Positions 8,419 to 16,822 of a stretch of DNA of 64,000 nt are shown here, one piece after another. Location: positions 1-64,000 of the forward strand of contig NZ_JADPKR010000039.1 in NCBI RefSeq assembly GCF_023074055.1. The letters run 5' to 3'. The translations under genes and the position numbers were made by a program. The notes under the pieces are model-generated. The model was given only the letters and a program-made list of their open reading frames with translations, was not told the DNA's origin and ran no database searches. Position 1 is the stretch's first letter. Every line of letters starts with the position of its first letter. Origin of the DNA: Bradyrhizobium sp. 141. GTDB taxonomy: Bacteria; Pseudomonadota; Alphaproteobacteria; Rhizobiales; Xanthobacteraceae.

Positions 8419-9024
8419 TTAATACAACGGCTCCTCGTACACCGGCTCGCCGTCGAGCAGCAGCCGCTTGATGGCGGCGCGGCCCGAGGGCAGCACGGCG
8501 GCAACGACCCGGACCTTCTGCTGGTTGCGGGCTTGCTCGAGCTTCTTGCCCTCGCCTTCGGGGACGAAGTAGCTTTCGAGACCGTATTTGATCAGCAGGT
8601 TGTCGCAGAAGGTGTGCCGGCCCGGGCCGCAGGACCCACCGTAATTGGCGACGCGGCCGCGGATCAGCACTTCGGGAGCCGAGACCGTTACAGGCTCGGC
8701 ATGCACCGAGACGGCCGCGTAAAGGCCGCTGGCATTGGGCGCGAGCTTGACGAACACTTCCGGATGGCGCGCATCGGCCGGCTTGCCGGCAAGTAGGCCG
8801 GCCGGCACTTGCGAGATGTCGTAGCGCAGCACGACATAGTCGCCGCGCAGGAGATCGCGGGGATCAACCGGCTGGGTCTGCAAGGTCACCTCGGTCCCCT
8901 CGCGCAGGATCTGCATGCGGTCGACGACCATCAGCACCAGCAGCGCGCATTGCAGCAGCACCGCGACACCGAACAGCACGGCTTTCGGGATGCGCTGCCA
9001 GAGTTGTGTGATGGTTCCGATCAT
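8419..9024 (-). CDS. GDYXXLXY domain-containing membrane-anchored protein
   Basis: This 201-residue protein has an N-terminal membrane helix (VLFGVAVLLQCALLVLMVV) and then the family motif LLRGDYVVLRYDIS that names the GDYXXLXY group. The rest is predicted to be periplasmic. Function is unknown. Its start overlaps the stop of the DUF2157 gene by four bases, so the two are translationally coupled; this pairing is common for the two families and suggests a joint envelope role. Confidence 0.8.
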   Translation of the reverse strand: MIGTITQLWQRIPKAVLFGVAVLLQCALLVLMVVDRMQILREGTEVTLQTQPVDPRDLLRGDYVVLRYDISQVPAGLLAGKPADARHPEVFVKLAPNASGLYAAVSVHAEPVTVSAPEVLIRGRVANYGGSCGPGRHTFCDNLLIKYGLESYFVPEGEGKKLEQARNQQKVRVVAAVLPSGRAAIKRLLLDGEPVYEEPLY

Positions 9025-10292
9025 CGCTCAGCCCTCGGCAGCATGCGATTGAGCGCGGTTGCAAAGACGACGGCAATGATTCCGGCCCCTGCAAGGAACG
9101 CAGAGCGACGCAGCAGGGAGCCCTTCACCGCCCAGGTGATGCCGGCGATAACAGCGGCGATGCCGAGCCAGCCGGCGACGATCCGCGGACGCACCTCATC
9201 GAGCACACCGGAGACGACGAGGCACAGCATGGCGCAGAGCAGCGCGGCGTAAGCGAACCAGGGCTCGCCGGCCGTGGAGACCGGCCAGATCGGCGCTGCG
9301 ACCAGCACGATTCCGATCGCGCAGGCCGCGAGAATTTCACCTGCGCGCTTCGTGAGCATGGCGGAGACGAGGGCGAGAATCACCCCCGCAACCCCGCACA
9401 GGATCGCCCAAATCGGCTGGGCGGATACCGTGCTGGTCCGGAAGCGAATGATGTCGTCGACCGTCGTCACCTCCAGGAACGCGACACCGGCCAGCGAGAA
9501 CGCTCCGTAGATCGACAGGACGGTCCCAAGCTGGCGCGCCCTCGGCGAGGGCATAGCTGCGATCGCAAGCCCGGCGCCGAACAGCAAGGCGGCGCCGTTG
9601 GCGAGCACGAAGGACGGCTGGGCGCCCTCGAACTCGAAGCGAAGCGACGTCGCGATCCACCACGGCAGCACCGCGAGCGCGACGAGATGAGCGGCGACGC
9701 GGGAATTCCATGCGAAGGCGAGGCCTGCGGCGATCAGCCAGACCGCCACGAACGGAAGATGCAGGACGTCGGGCGCGTCGTGGATCCGCATGCAGGTCCA
9801 GATGCTGGCGGCGACGAGGCCGACTGCGAGCGCCCCGCGCGAGCCGGTCAGAAGCGCCGCGGCGAACGCGCCGATCGACCACAGCAGCATGCCGCCGGCA
9901 AAATCCTCGCCGAGATGATACATCTGGCCGACCAGCGCGATGCCCGCACCGAAGATGATCGCACCGATGCTCGCGCAGAGATCGGCGAGAACGTCGCGCC
10001 CCCTCGCAGCGAACCAGGCGCCGAGGCTGCCGGTGACGACCATGCCGGCGAGCAGGATCGCGAACCGCAACAGCCGCGCGATCTCGGTCCAGTGTGCCGC
10101 GATGAAGGCGAGGAACGCGGCCGCGATCAACAAGCCGCCGACGATGCCGACGACGACGGCGATGTTGATGCCCGCAGGCAGCGGCGGCAGCGCATTGCGG
10201 ATCGAAGCGGCCGCCGCCGGCGCAATCACGCCATCGGCTTCCCATCGCGCAAGATCAGCATCGAGGCGGTCCCGGTAGGTCTTCTCGAACAT
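9021..10292 (-). CDS. DUF2157 domain-containing multi-spanning membrane protein
   Basis: This 423-residue protein has a short soluble N-terminus (YRDRLDADLARWEADGVI) followed by the DUF2157 region and about twelve hydrophobic helices. The family is uncharacterised. It is the upstream gene of a two-gene unit and overlaps the GDYXXLXY gene by the sequence ATGA. The ATG at 10292 (MFEKTYRDRLDADL) matches the usual family start. Confidence 0.8.
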   Translation of the reverse strand: MFEKTYRDRLDADLARWEADGVIAPAAAASIRNALPPLPAGINIAVVVGIVGGLLIAAAFLAFIAAHWTEIARLLRFAILLAGMVVTGSLGAWFAARGRDVLADLCASIGAIIFGAGIALVGQMYHLGEDFAGGMLLWSIGAFAAALLTGSRGALAVGLVAASIWTCMRIHDAPDVLHLPFVAVWLIAAGLAFAWNSRVAAHLVALAVLPWWIATSLRFEFEGAQPSFVLANGAALLFGAGLAIAAMPSPRARQLGTVLSIYGAFSLAGVAFLEVTTVDDIIRFRTSTVSAQPIWAILCGVAGVILALVSAMLTKRAGEILAACAIGIVLVAAPIWPVSTAGEPWFAYAALLCAMLCLVVSGVLDEVRPRIVAGWLGIAAVIAGITWAVKGSLLRRSAFLAGAGIIAVVFATALNRMLPRAER

Positions 10293-10410
10293 CGTGGTGG
10301 ATTACCTCGTTCCCGCCTGATGGCGGGGCATTGCTGGGTCGGCGCGGGCGGGGAGTTGGTTCAAGCGGGCGCCGCGGCGCAGGGGGTCTTATGCCGCCGG
10401 ACAACATAAA

Positions 10411-10444
10411 CGCGAAAACAACCCCATGCACAGTAGACGGGGGC
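10411..10444. repeat. 34-base interspersed repeat, copy 1
   Basis: This stretch contains CGCGAAAACAACCCCATGCA followed by CAGTAGACGGGGG. A nearly identical copy lies at 32545-32578, with one extra base in the second half. Both lie in spacers. Confidence 0.7.
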
Positions 10445-10672
10445 TGAGAGATCAATGACTTACGGGAGCCGGAATTTGTCTGCCTCGTCGGGCAAATTCC
10501 AAGAGCGATGCGCGCGGCGTCATCGCCGAGCGCGGCAAGGCGATTCATCGATCTTTTCATATTCTGCAAAAGAGATGCTCAGATTGCGCGAATGGTTGGA
10601 GGGCCCTCAAAGCTGTAGCGTTCGCTCAACACGGCCATAAACGGCCACTTTGCAGCGAGGGGGACTGCAGCC

Positions 10673-11702
10673 ATGGAATCGCTGGCGAAAACCAGTCGCC
10701 CCGGATCGACGGTGATGCGAGCGCTGCTGTGTCTCGTTGCCGCGACGTCGCTGGCGCTCCAGGCGGGTACCGCGAGGGCCCAGACGGCAGCGGAATCCTG
10801 GCCGAACCGTGCGATCACCTGGGGTGGTGCCGTTCGGGGCCGGCGGCGTCACCGACCTCGTCTCGCGCAAGATCGCGGAGCTGCTGCGGACGCGGCTTGG
10901 GCAGCCCGTGGTGGTGGAGAACCGACCCGGCGCCGGCGGGACCATCGGGACGGAGTTCGTGGCCCGGGCCCAGGGCGACGGCTACACCGTGCTCTACGCC
11001 TCCGGCGGGCCGATGACGATCCAGCCGAACCTGGGGATGACGAAGCTCAACTACGACCCGCTTAGGAGTTACGTCCACGTCCGCGGCGTGAGCTCGTCGA
11101 ATCAGGTCCTCGTCGCGACCGCAGCAGCGCCCTACAGCACGCTGGCAGAGTTCGCCGCCTACGCGAAGGCCAACCCGGGCAAGGTCAATTTCGGCTCCCC
11201 CGGCCCCGGCACCGCCCAGCACCTCGCCGGCGAGATGTTCCAGGCGGCCGCGGGCATCAAGCTGACCCACGTGCCCTACAAGTCGGGCTCGAGCCAGATG
11301 ACCGACATGATGTCGGGCATCCTGGACGTCTCCTTCGACTACCTCACGGTGCTGAGGCCGCTGATCGACACCGGCAAGGTCAAGGTGCTCGGCACCACCG
11401 GCGCGGCGCGGATGGCCGCGCTGCCCGATGCGCCGACGGTGCTCGAGGCCGGCTACCCCGACGCCGTCAATGCCGGCTCGACCTGGGTCTCGCTCCCGGC
11501 CGGGACCGATCCGAAAATCGTGGCCAAGCTCTCCGAGGCGCTGGCCGCCGTGCTCGCCGACCCCGGCATCGCCGCAGACCTCGCCGCCAACGGCCAGGTA
11601 TCGATCGCCGACAAGGGGCCGGCCGAGCTGGTGCCGTTCATCGTCGATGAGACCGCACGCAACAAGCGGGTGATCGAGAGCGCGGGGATTGGGGTGCAGT
11701 AG
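10673..11702 (+). pseudogene. Tripartite tricarboxylate transporter solute receptor (Bug type), frameshifted
   Basis: The frame from the ATG at 10673 gives a signal peptide (LLCLVAATSLALQAGTARAQ) and the start of the mature receptor (AESWPNRAIT). It then shifts at a run of four G at 10821-10824. Removing one G restores the expected W-V-V-P-F-G-A-G-G-V-T-D-L and a full receptor, through VVENRPGAGGTIGTEFVA, to the stop at 11702. Bug receptors bind small carboxylates in the periplasm. No membrane subunits of a transporter are nearby. A sequencing error in the G run cannot be excluded, but the decayed gene next door supports genuine decay. Confidence 0.75.
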
Positions 11703-11769
11703 TGGGGGACGGCCGTATACGTCGCGCACGCGACGAAGTGGCTGTCGGCGTGGCAACCCGATCGCGAAG

Positions 11770-12095
11770 TCGCGGAAGGGCCGACGTCGCGGTGGACGAT
11801 GGTGGCCCTACCGCGGTCGACGCGTCGACGATGCCGCCCGCATGTCGGCTACATGCTGCCGAAGGATCTGCTGCTGCCGTGGCGCAACGTGCTCGACAAC
11901 GCCATGCTCGGGCTGGAGATCCGCAAAACGCCGAAGCCCCGCGCATGCAAGATCGCATCGAGGCTGATCCGGACTGAAGGCCTCTCCGGCTTCGAGCACG
12001 CCAAGCCCGCGGCGCTCTCCGGCGACATGCGCCAGCGTGTCGCCATCATGCGCACGCTTGCCTTCGATCCCGAAGTGATCCTGCTCGACGATAGG
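11770..12095 (+). pseudogene. Remnant of an ABC transporter ATPase (NitT/TauT-like)
   Basis: Fragments in two frames read VDDGGPTAVDAS and then, after a shift near 11845, VGYMLPKDLLLPWRNVLDNA through the signature LSGDMRQRVAIMRTLAFDP to Walker B VILLDD. The Walker A region is absent upstream, the Q-loop Gln is Pro, LSGGM is LSGDM, and the gene breaks off just after Walker B. Functional import ATPases of the nitrate/sulfonate type need all of these. This is a dead fragment, probably once linked to a substrate-binding protein gene such as the broken receptor just upstream. Confidence 0.7.
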
Positions 12096-12289
12096 CGGGG
12101 TTCCGGCCGGGCCTCTCTAAGGCGACCGAGTTGCGCGGTCGAGGCTGGTTGGGAATTTTGTCTACCTCGACGTTCGCCGCCGGACAGTGCCAGTTTAGTG
12201 CACTGTCGCCGTAACACGGGCGGTACGATCTTCTTGATAATAGCGGGAGAGAGAGGCCACCCAAAATTGATATCATAGAGCGCATTGCT

Positions 12290-12985
12290 ATGGTCGATTG
12301 CTTCCCAAGTATTAGGAAAATGGAAATGCGAGAGGAAAAGTTTGGAATCATTGCTCTAATTGTGATCGGGGCATGGATATTCGTTGCACTTCCGTTCATC
12401 TACCTGCCAGATCACAGTGAGTTTTGGAAAGAGCCGCTTGGGATGAAGCCTGGAGAATGGCTCCTCTCCCTGGCCACGTTCGGCCTCTGGTACGCGACAT
12501 GGAGGTTGGTAAAGGGCGCCGATCAAAATGCCGAACGACAGTTGCGAGCGTATGTCTCCTTGGTCGGCGGAGGGATGGTTCACGCGACCGTGGACAATCA
12601 GCCCGGATACCTTGTGCAAGTCGAATTAAAGAACGGAGGCACAACGCCGGGATATGAATTCACGACATGGATCATGCCGCCTCGGATACTTGGTGTCAGC
12701 GAGATCCCGTTCGGTCCGCCGCGCCCCGAGTCCGATCGCACCGGCAAGTCGATTATTGCGCCAAGCACAAGCGCTTGGATAAACCATTATGCTATTTGGA
12801 ATCCGGGCGAACTAGAGGACGTTCGGGATCGGAAGAGAGCCATCTTTATTTGGGGTGGCGCAAACTACAAGGATGCCTTCGGCCGCTCTCGTAGATTCAT
12901 ACTTCGGCTAATGATCACGGGGCTTGAAGGAGCGCCGAACGGATGGGCGCTGGCACCTCATCCCCTGGGCTATGAGGCCGACTGA
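12290..12985 (+). CDS. Hypothetical membrane protein (231 aa), atypical base composition
   Basis: Two hydrophobic helices near the N-terminus (IIALIVIGAWIFVALPFIYL and a second at WLLSLATFGLWYATWRLV) are followed by a roughly 150-residue soluble domain, mainly beta-prone. I recognise no family. Codons such as ATA, CTA, AGA and TTA, and a lower GC content than the neighbours, point to recent acquisition. The ATG at 12290 was kept; ATG codons at 12320 and 12326 also fit. It lies between decayed transport genes and a tRNA gene. Confidence 0.6.
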   Translation: MVDCFPSIRKMEMREEKFGIIALIVIGAWIFVALPFIYLPDHSEFWKEPLGMKPGEWLLSLATFGLWYATWRLVKGADQNAERQLRAYVSLVGGGMVHATVDNQPGYLVQVELKNGGTTPGYEFTTWIMPPRILGVSEIPFGPPRPESDRTGKSIIAPSTSAWINHYAIWNPGELEDVRDRKRAIFIWGGANYKDAFGRSRRFILRLMITGLEGAPNGWALAPHPLGYEAD

Positions 12986-13249
12986 AGCGGGAAAGATAGA
13001 CAGCTCTTGCGCACGCCGGCGGTCGCGCTTGGCGCAATGCCATAAGCAGCGGAGTCCCCCTTGAGCGCAAACGGAATCTGTTGGGACGAATTCAAGACCA
13101 GGTAATGCTTTCAGCGAATAGAGGCTAGCCACGACGCTGGATCGCCCTACGCCCCTTCGGGCCTGATGAAGAGGTCTCTCATCCGGCGAGGAAGCCAGCG
13201 ATGTTTGATCAAAGGACTGGTCGCGCAAGCAGTCCCAGCATCATCATTT

Positions 13250-13339
13250 TGGCGGAGAGGGAGGGATTCGAACCCCCGATAGGCTTGCACCTATGCCGCA
13301 TTTCGAGTGCGGTGCATTCAACCACTCTGCCACCTCTCC
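13250..13339 (-). tRNA. tRNA-Ser (anticodon CGA)
   Basis: The minus strand folds as a class II tRNA with a long variable arm. The acceptor stem is GGAGAGG paired with CCTCTCC, the anticodon loop reads CTCGAAA (anticodon CGA, for UCG codons), the T-loop is GGTTCGAATCC, and the 3' CCA is encoded. The long variable arm is typical of serine tRNAs. The 3' end faces the accessory segment at 10.4-13.2 kb, and such ends are common integration sites. Confidence 0.95.
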
Positions 13340-13801
13340 TGAAGGCGCCAAGGCTAGGAGCTGCGGCCCCTGTGGTTGGGGGCGTTAATAGGCGAGGATG
13401 GCGGGCCAGACAAGGCGCGGGAGACGAAAATCAGACCCGTTTTCTGCCCCGGACACCACGATGTCGCGGGGGTGGTGGGGCCGATTGCAGATTTCGGCGG
13501 CACTTTGAGCCAATTCGGCCGGGCCCATTCGCTCATGGCGCGGCGCGCGGGCTGAGGCCGCGCAGGGATCGGCGAATCACGGGTCTGGTGGAGGAACGAG
13601 GGGTGGGACCGCCAGACGCGGTAAACACTGGCGGTCCCGTGCCGCTCATTGAAACTCTGGCCAGGAAGGGCGGCTTCGCAGGCCAGGCGAGGCGACGATT
13701 CGACCCTAGCGCGCGGGCGGCGGCTCGCAACGCAATCCGGTCCTTAACCTAACCAGTCAAGGTTACTCTGGAGCCCAACGGGGCTCCAGGTCCTTATTTG
13801 G
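13340..13801. other. Gene-free stretch after tRNA-Ser
   Basis: Open frames cross this stretch on both strands, but none has a ribosome site or a recognisable domain. One of them is the reverse reading of the tRNA gene. I see no second tRNA or other RNA gene. Confidence 0.4.
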
Positions 13802-13848
13802 ACGCGTTTTCTTGACGCGAACCGGTATCCACTTCGCTCGAAAACGCT
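13802..13848. repeat. Rhizobial palindromic intergenic element
   Basis: ACGCGTTTTC at one end and GAAAACGCT at the other form an inverted repeat around GACGCGAACCGGTATCCACT. I recognise this as an element found in many copies between genes of rhizobia. It lies just beyond the stop of the ROK gene and could form a hairpin in the transcript. Confidence 0.7.
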
Positions 13849-13850
13849 AA

Positions 13851-14975
13851 CTAGTCCGCCTTGCCTTTTTTCTTCCCGTTCTCCGTGGAATCCCGGTCCT
13901 TGCCGTTGCCGTTTTCCTTGCGGCGGTTGGTGAAGCGCGCATTGCCAAGGCCAGTGCCGATGGTGAGCACGCCCCAGCGATCGAACTCCTGCATGAACGG
14001 CACTTCCGACAGACCCTGAACCACGCCGTCATTGTGCATCAGGACCGCGGTGTCGTGCTCGCCGATCTCGGGGATGGCCTCGATGAGGCTCACCGGCAGG
14101 TTGAACTTGCTGCTCTCCCAATTGCCCGGGAGATTCTGCGCGCCCTTCTCGATGGAGCCGTCCTTGTTGATCACGCCGGGACAGGCGATGCCGATGAAGG
14201 GTGCGAGCTTGAAGCCTTCGGCCTCGGCGTCCTCGATCAGGCCTGCGAGCATCTTGACCAGCCGCTTGACTGCGGCTTCGCGGCTCGGCTCGTCATCGGC
14301 GTGGCGCCACAGGTCGGATTTGAAGACGACCGCCTTGGACAGATCAGGCGCCTTCTTCCAACGGGTCTCGACGATGCCGCAGCGGATGTTGGTGCCGCCG
14401 ATATCGACCGCGAGGATGCTGTCATAGGCCTCGAAAATCCAGGACGGTGCGAGGTGCAGGGCCCCGATCAGCCCGGCATCGTCGGGATCGAAGCGGATCG
14501 GCACCAGATCGACCTTGAAGCCTTCCGATTTCAGGATGATCTCGGCCCGGGCAATGGAAATCTCGCCGAGCCTGGAGGCCCGAAAGCCGCCGCCGACCAC
14601 GATGCACTCGGTCTTGGCCCAGGCCTTGGTCTTGAGAAACCGCCGCGTGACGTAAGCCAGCTCCTGCGCGAAATCCTCGATCGCGCTGTGCACCACAGCC
14701 GTGGCTTCGGTATCGTCGCCGACCAGAACGGCATCGAGGACCTTCTTGCTGATCTTGTCGGACGGCTCGTCGCCAAAGGGATCCTCGCCGCTCTTGCGCA
14801 GCGGCTTGCGCCACTCCTCGAGGATCTCGCGAAACGCCCCCTTGCTGGCGCGATCGCCGAGAAAGCCGTCGTCGTCCTTGATCTCGATGTTGAAACTGTC
14901 GACGTCGACCGAGGGCAGGCGACCCGCCCCGTGCTGGGCGATGCCCGTCGTCTTCACCAATTCGTCTGTTGCCAT
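13851..14975 (-). CDS. ROK-family protein with circularly permuted order of motifs
   Basis: The 374-residue protein carries all core ROK sugar-kinase motifs, but in a rotated order. The part normally at the C-terminus comes first: IVVGGGFRASR (residues 125-135) and DDAGLIGALHLAP (165-177). Then follow the phosphate loop AVDIGGTNIR (189-198), GIACPGVINKDG (262-273), NLPGNW (281-286), the catalytic-type NDG with Asp316, and IGTGLGNARF (339-348). The C-terminus is a Lys/Asn-rich tail. The HxGCxCGxxGC zinc motif is missing. The Asp needed for phosphoryl transfer is present, so kinase activity is possible; the substrate is unknown. The ATG at 14975 was chosen over the ORF-initial start six codons upstream. 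Confidence 0.8.
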   Translation of the reverse strand: MATDELVKTTGIAQHGAGRLPSVDVDSFNIEIKDDDGFLGDRASKGAFREILEEWRKPLRKSGEDPFGDEPSDKISKKVLDAVLVGDDTEATAVVHSAIEDFAQELAYVTRRFLKTKAWAKTECIVVGGGFRASRLGEISIARAEIILKSEGFKVDLVPIRFDPDDAGLIGALHLAPSWIFEAYDSILAVDIGGTNIRCGIVETRWKKAPDLSKAVVFKSDLWRHADDEPSREAAVKRLVKMLAGLIEDAEAEGFKLAPFIGIACPGVINKDGSIEKGAQNLPGNWESSKFNLPVSLIEAIPEIGEHDTAVLMHNDGVVQGLSEVPFMQEFDRWGVLTIGTGLGNARFTNRRKENGNGKDRDSTENGKKKGKAD

Positions 14976-15103
14976 GATAGCCCTTGCCCGCATGTCCGAT
15001 TTGCGAGGACAACGGGGAGGGAACCTGTTGGTTGCAAACCGGCTGCAGATTCGGCCGATGCCTCGGAAGGCCGCCCAAATCCTTCAAATCCCGGCGGTTT
15101 TCC

Positions 15104-15131
15104 TTGACTCTTCGCGCCCGGCGGCTATAAG
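15104..15131 (+). promoter_or_regulatory. Strong sigma-70-type promoter for rplU-rpmA
   Basis: TTGACT and TATAAG are separated by 16 bases, about 165 bases before the rplU start. The GC-rich leader that follows contains short inverted repeats (GGCGCGG with CCGCGCC-like arms), which could be regulatory. Such a close match to the vegetative consensus suits a ribosomal protein operon. Confidence 0.7.
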
Positions 15132-15294
15132 TCCCGCAACCGGCGCGGGGCGTTTCTCGCGCCGCTTGTTTTTGCGTGGGTTTTCAAAGGGATAACTCCC
15201 GCCCGCACAAAACTCGCATAAACCCATAGCGACTGGCAAAAAGCCGGCCCCGACAATCCGTCGCGAGGCCGGGATTGAACACGGAGAAAAAACG

Positions 15295-15681
15295 ATGTTC
15301 GCAGTCATCAAAACCGGCGGCAAGCAATACCGCGTCGAGCCGGATGATGTTCTCGAAGTAGGCAAGATCGAAGGCGAAGTCGGCTCGATCATGCAGTTAA
15401 ATGAAGTGCTGGTGGTCGGCGGCGACACGCCGGTGCTGGGCATTCCGACGGTCGCAGGCGCGTCCGTCGCGGTCGAGGTGCTCGACCACAAGCGCGGCCC
15501 CAAGGTCATCGCGTTCAAGAAGCGCCGCCGCAAGAATTCGCGCCGCAAGCGCGGCTATCGCGACGAGATCACGGTTCTGCGCATCAGCGAGATCCTGACC
15601 GACGGCGCCAAGCCCACCAAGGGCCCGCGTCCGAAGCGGGAGAAGGTGGCGAAGGAGCCGGCAGCGGAAGCCGCCGAATAA
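15295..15681 (+). CDS. rplU: 50S ribosomal protein L21
   Basis: This 128-residue protein has the typical L21 start MFAVIKTGGKQYRVEPDD and the core VVIAFKKRRRKNSRRKRGYRD-type basic stretch that binds 23S rRNA, near residues 77-94. The C-terminal extension (KPTKGPRPKREK, then AAEAAE) is common in alphaproteobacteria. It is the first gene of the rplU-rpmA unit. AACACGGAG provides the ribosome site. Confidence 0.96.
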   Translation: MFAVIKTGGKQYRVEPDDVLEVGKIEGEVGSIMQLNEVLVVGGDTPVLGIPTVAGASVAVEVLDHKRGPKVIAFKKRRRKNSRRKRGYRDEITVLRISEILTDGAKPTKGPRPKREKVAKEPAAEAAE

Positions 15682-15783
15682 ATAAAGTTGATCACGCCAA
15701 TTCACGAATTGATGCGTGAGAAATTTTGAAATGATTCCGTCAAGGAATTGATCTAGAAATACGCAGGATTTCGGAGACGGGCC

Positions 15784-16053
15784 ATGGCTCACAAAAAAGC
15801 AGGCGGTTCATCGCGTAACGGACGCGATTCCAAGGGTAAGCGCCTCGGTATCAAGGCGTTCGGCGGGGAAGTTGTGATTCCCGGCAACATCATTGCGCGT
15901 CAGCGCGGCACCACCTGGCATCCCGGCCTTAATGTCGGCATGGGCACGGATCACACTTTGTTCGCGAAGGTCGAGGGTCGCGTAACGTTCCAGGCCAAAG
16001 CCAACGGCCGCACCTTCGTATCGGTGCTCCCGATCGCAGAGGCTGCTGAATAG
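15784..16053 (+). CDS. rpmA: 50S ribosomal protein L27
   Basis: This 89-residue protein begins [20 protein letters not shown], the diagnostic L27 N-terminus, which reaches towards the peptidyl-transferase centre. It follows rplU by about 100 bases on the same strand and is probably cotranscribed from the promoter at 15104. No cleavable N-terminal extension of the Firmicutes type is present. Confidence 0.96.
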   Translation: MAHKKAGGSSRNGRDSKGKRLGIKAFGGEVVIPGNIIARQRGTTWHPGLNVGMGTDHTLFAKVEGRVTFQAKANGRTFVSVLPIAEAAE

Positions 16054-16125
16054 ACGGTGGATCAAATTGGAATCCGCCGGTCCCACTGAACCGGCGGAGT
16101 CCAGATCATAGAGATCGAAGGCTCC

Positions 16126-16160
16126 AGGGGAGGCGGGAAACCGGCCTCCCCTTTTCTTTT
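16126..16160 (+). terminator. Rho-independent terminator after rpmA
   Basis: AGGGGAGGC and GCCTCCCCT form a nine-base stem around a nine-base loop, followed by TTTTCTTTT. It lies about 70 bases after the rpmA stop and should end the ribosomal protein transcript. Confidence 0.85.
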
Positions 16161-16200
16161 GCTTGCTCACTTTGACTTAGTGACTTTCACGGAGCCGGAC

Positions 16201-16794
16201 ATGTTGCAGGATTTCTCGAGCGTGACCTTGCAGGAGGCGAGACCCAGCGTCGTCGCCACGGAGCGACTGACCTTGCGGCGGCCGACGCTTGCCGACGTCA
16301 GGACCATCGCCCGGCTCGCCAATGACCGCCGCATCGCCGAAAACACCCGCCGCCTGCCGCATCCCTATTCGCAGGACGACGCCGTCGAATTCGTCCGCGC
16401 CACCGCAGCGCTCGGCAGCGAGACCGTATTCCTGATCGAGCACGACACCGGACCGGTCGGCATGGTCGGCATCGACTGCTCAAAGCCCGGCGATGCCGAG
16501 CTCGGCTACTGGCTCGGCGTCGAGCATTGGGGCCAGGGCTTTGCCACCGAGGCCGCGCGCGGCGCGATCGACTTCTTCTTCGAGGAGTTCGAGGACGAGC
16601 ATCTCTATGCCGGCGCGCGCGTCACCAACCCGGCCTCGCGCAAGGTGCTGGAGAAGTGCGGCTTCCAGTGGAGCGGCGTGCAGCTGCATCGCTTCCTCGC
16701 GCTGGGCTCGTCGACGCCGGTCGACTGCTTCCGCTTGTCGCGCGGGGTGTGGGCCTCGCTGAAGAGCTGGAGCAGCGCGAGACGGATGAGGTGA
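16201..16794 (+). CDS. GNAT-family N-acetyltransferase (RimJ/RimL-like)
   Basis: This 197-residue protein has the acetyl-CoA binding pattern GYWLGVEHWGQGFATEAARG (residues about 101-120), followed by VTNPASRKVLEKCGF, as in RimJ/RimL-type enzymes that acetylate N-terminal or small-molecule amines. ERLTLRRPTLADV near the start is the usual first strand and helix. The ATG at 16201 is chosen because it follows GGAGCC; an upstream alternative start would overlap the terminator. The substrate is unknown. Confidence 0.85.
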   Translation: MLQDFSSVTLQEARPSVVATERLTLRRPTLADVRTIARLANDRRIAENTRRLPHPYSQDDAVEFVRATAALGSETVFLIEHDTGPVGMVGIDCSKPGDAELGYWLGVEHWGQGFATEAARGAIDFFFEEFEDEHLYAGARVTNPASRKVLEKCGFQWSGVQLHRFLALGSSTPVDCFRLSRGVWASLKSWSSARRMR

Positions 16795-16822
16795 CTTACC
16801 CTCCCCCAGGCGAGGGTGGGCA

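Noticed and set aside
10300..13250. A duplicated tRNA-Ser 3' end that would mark an integration site
   Set aside because: I searched by eye for the TGGCGGAGAGGGAGGGATTCG sequence elsewhere in this stretch and did not find a second copy.
13201..13752. Open frame coding a protein with an EREGFEPPIGLHLCRISSA-like stretch
   Set aside because: This is the reverse reading of the tRNA-Ser gene and its flank, a common false protein.
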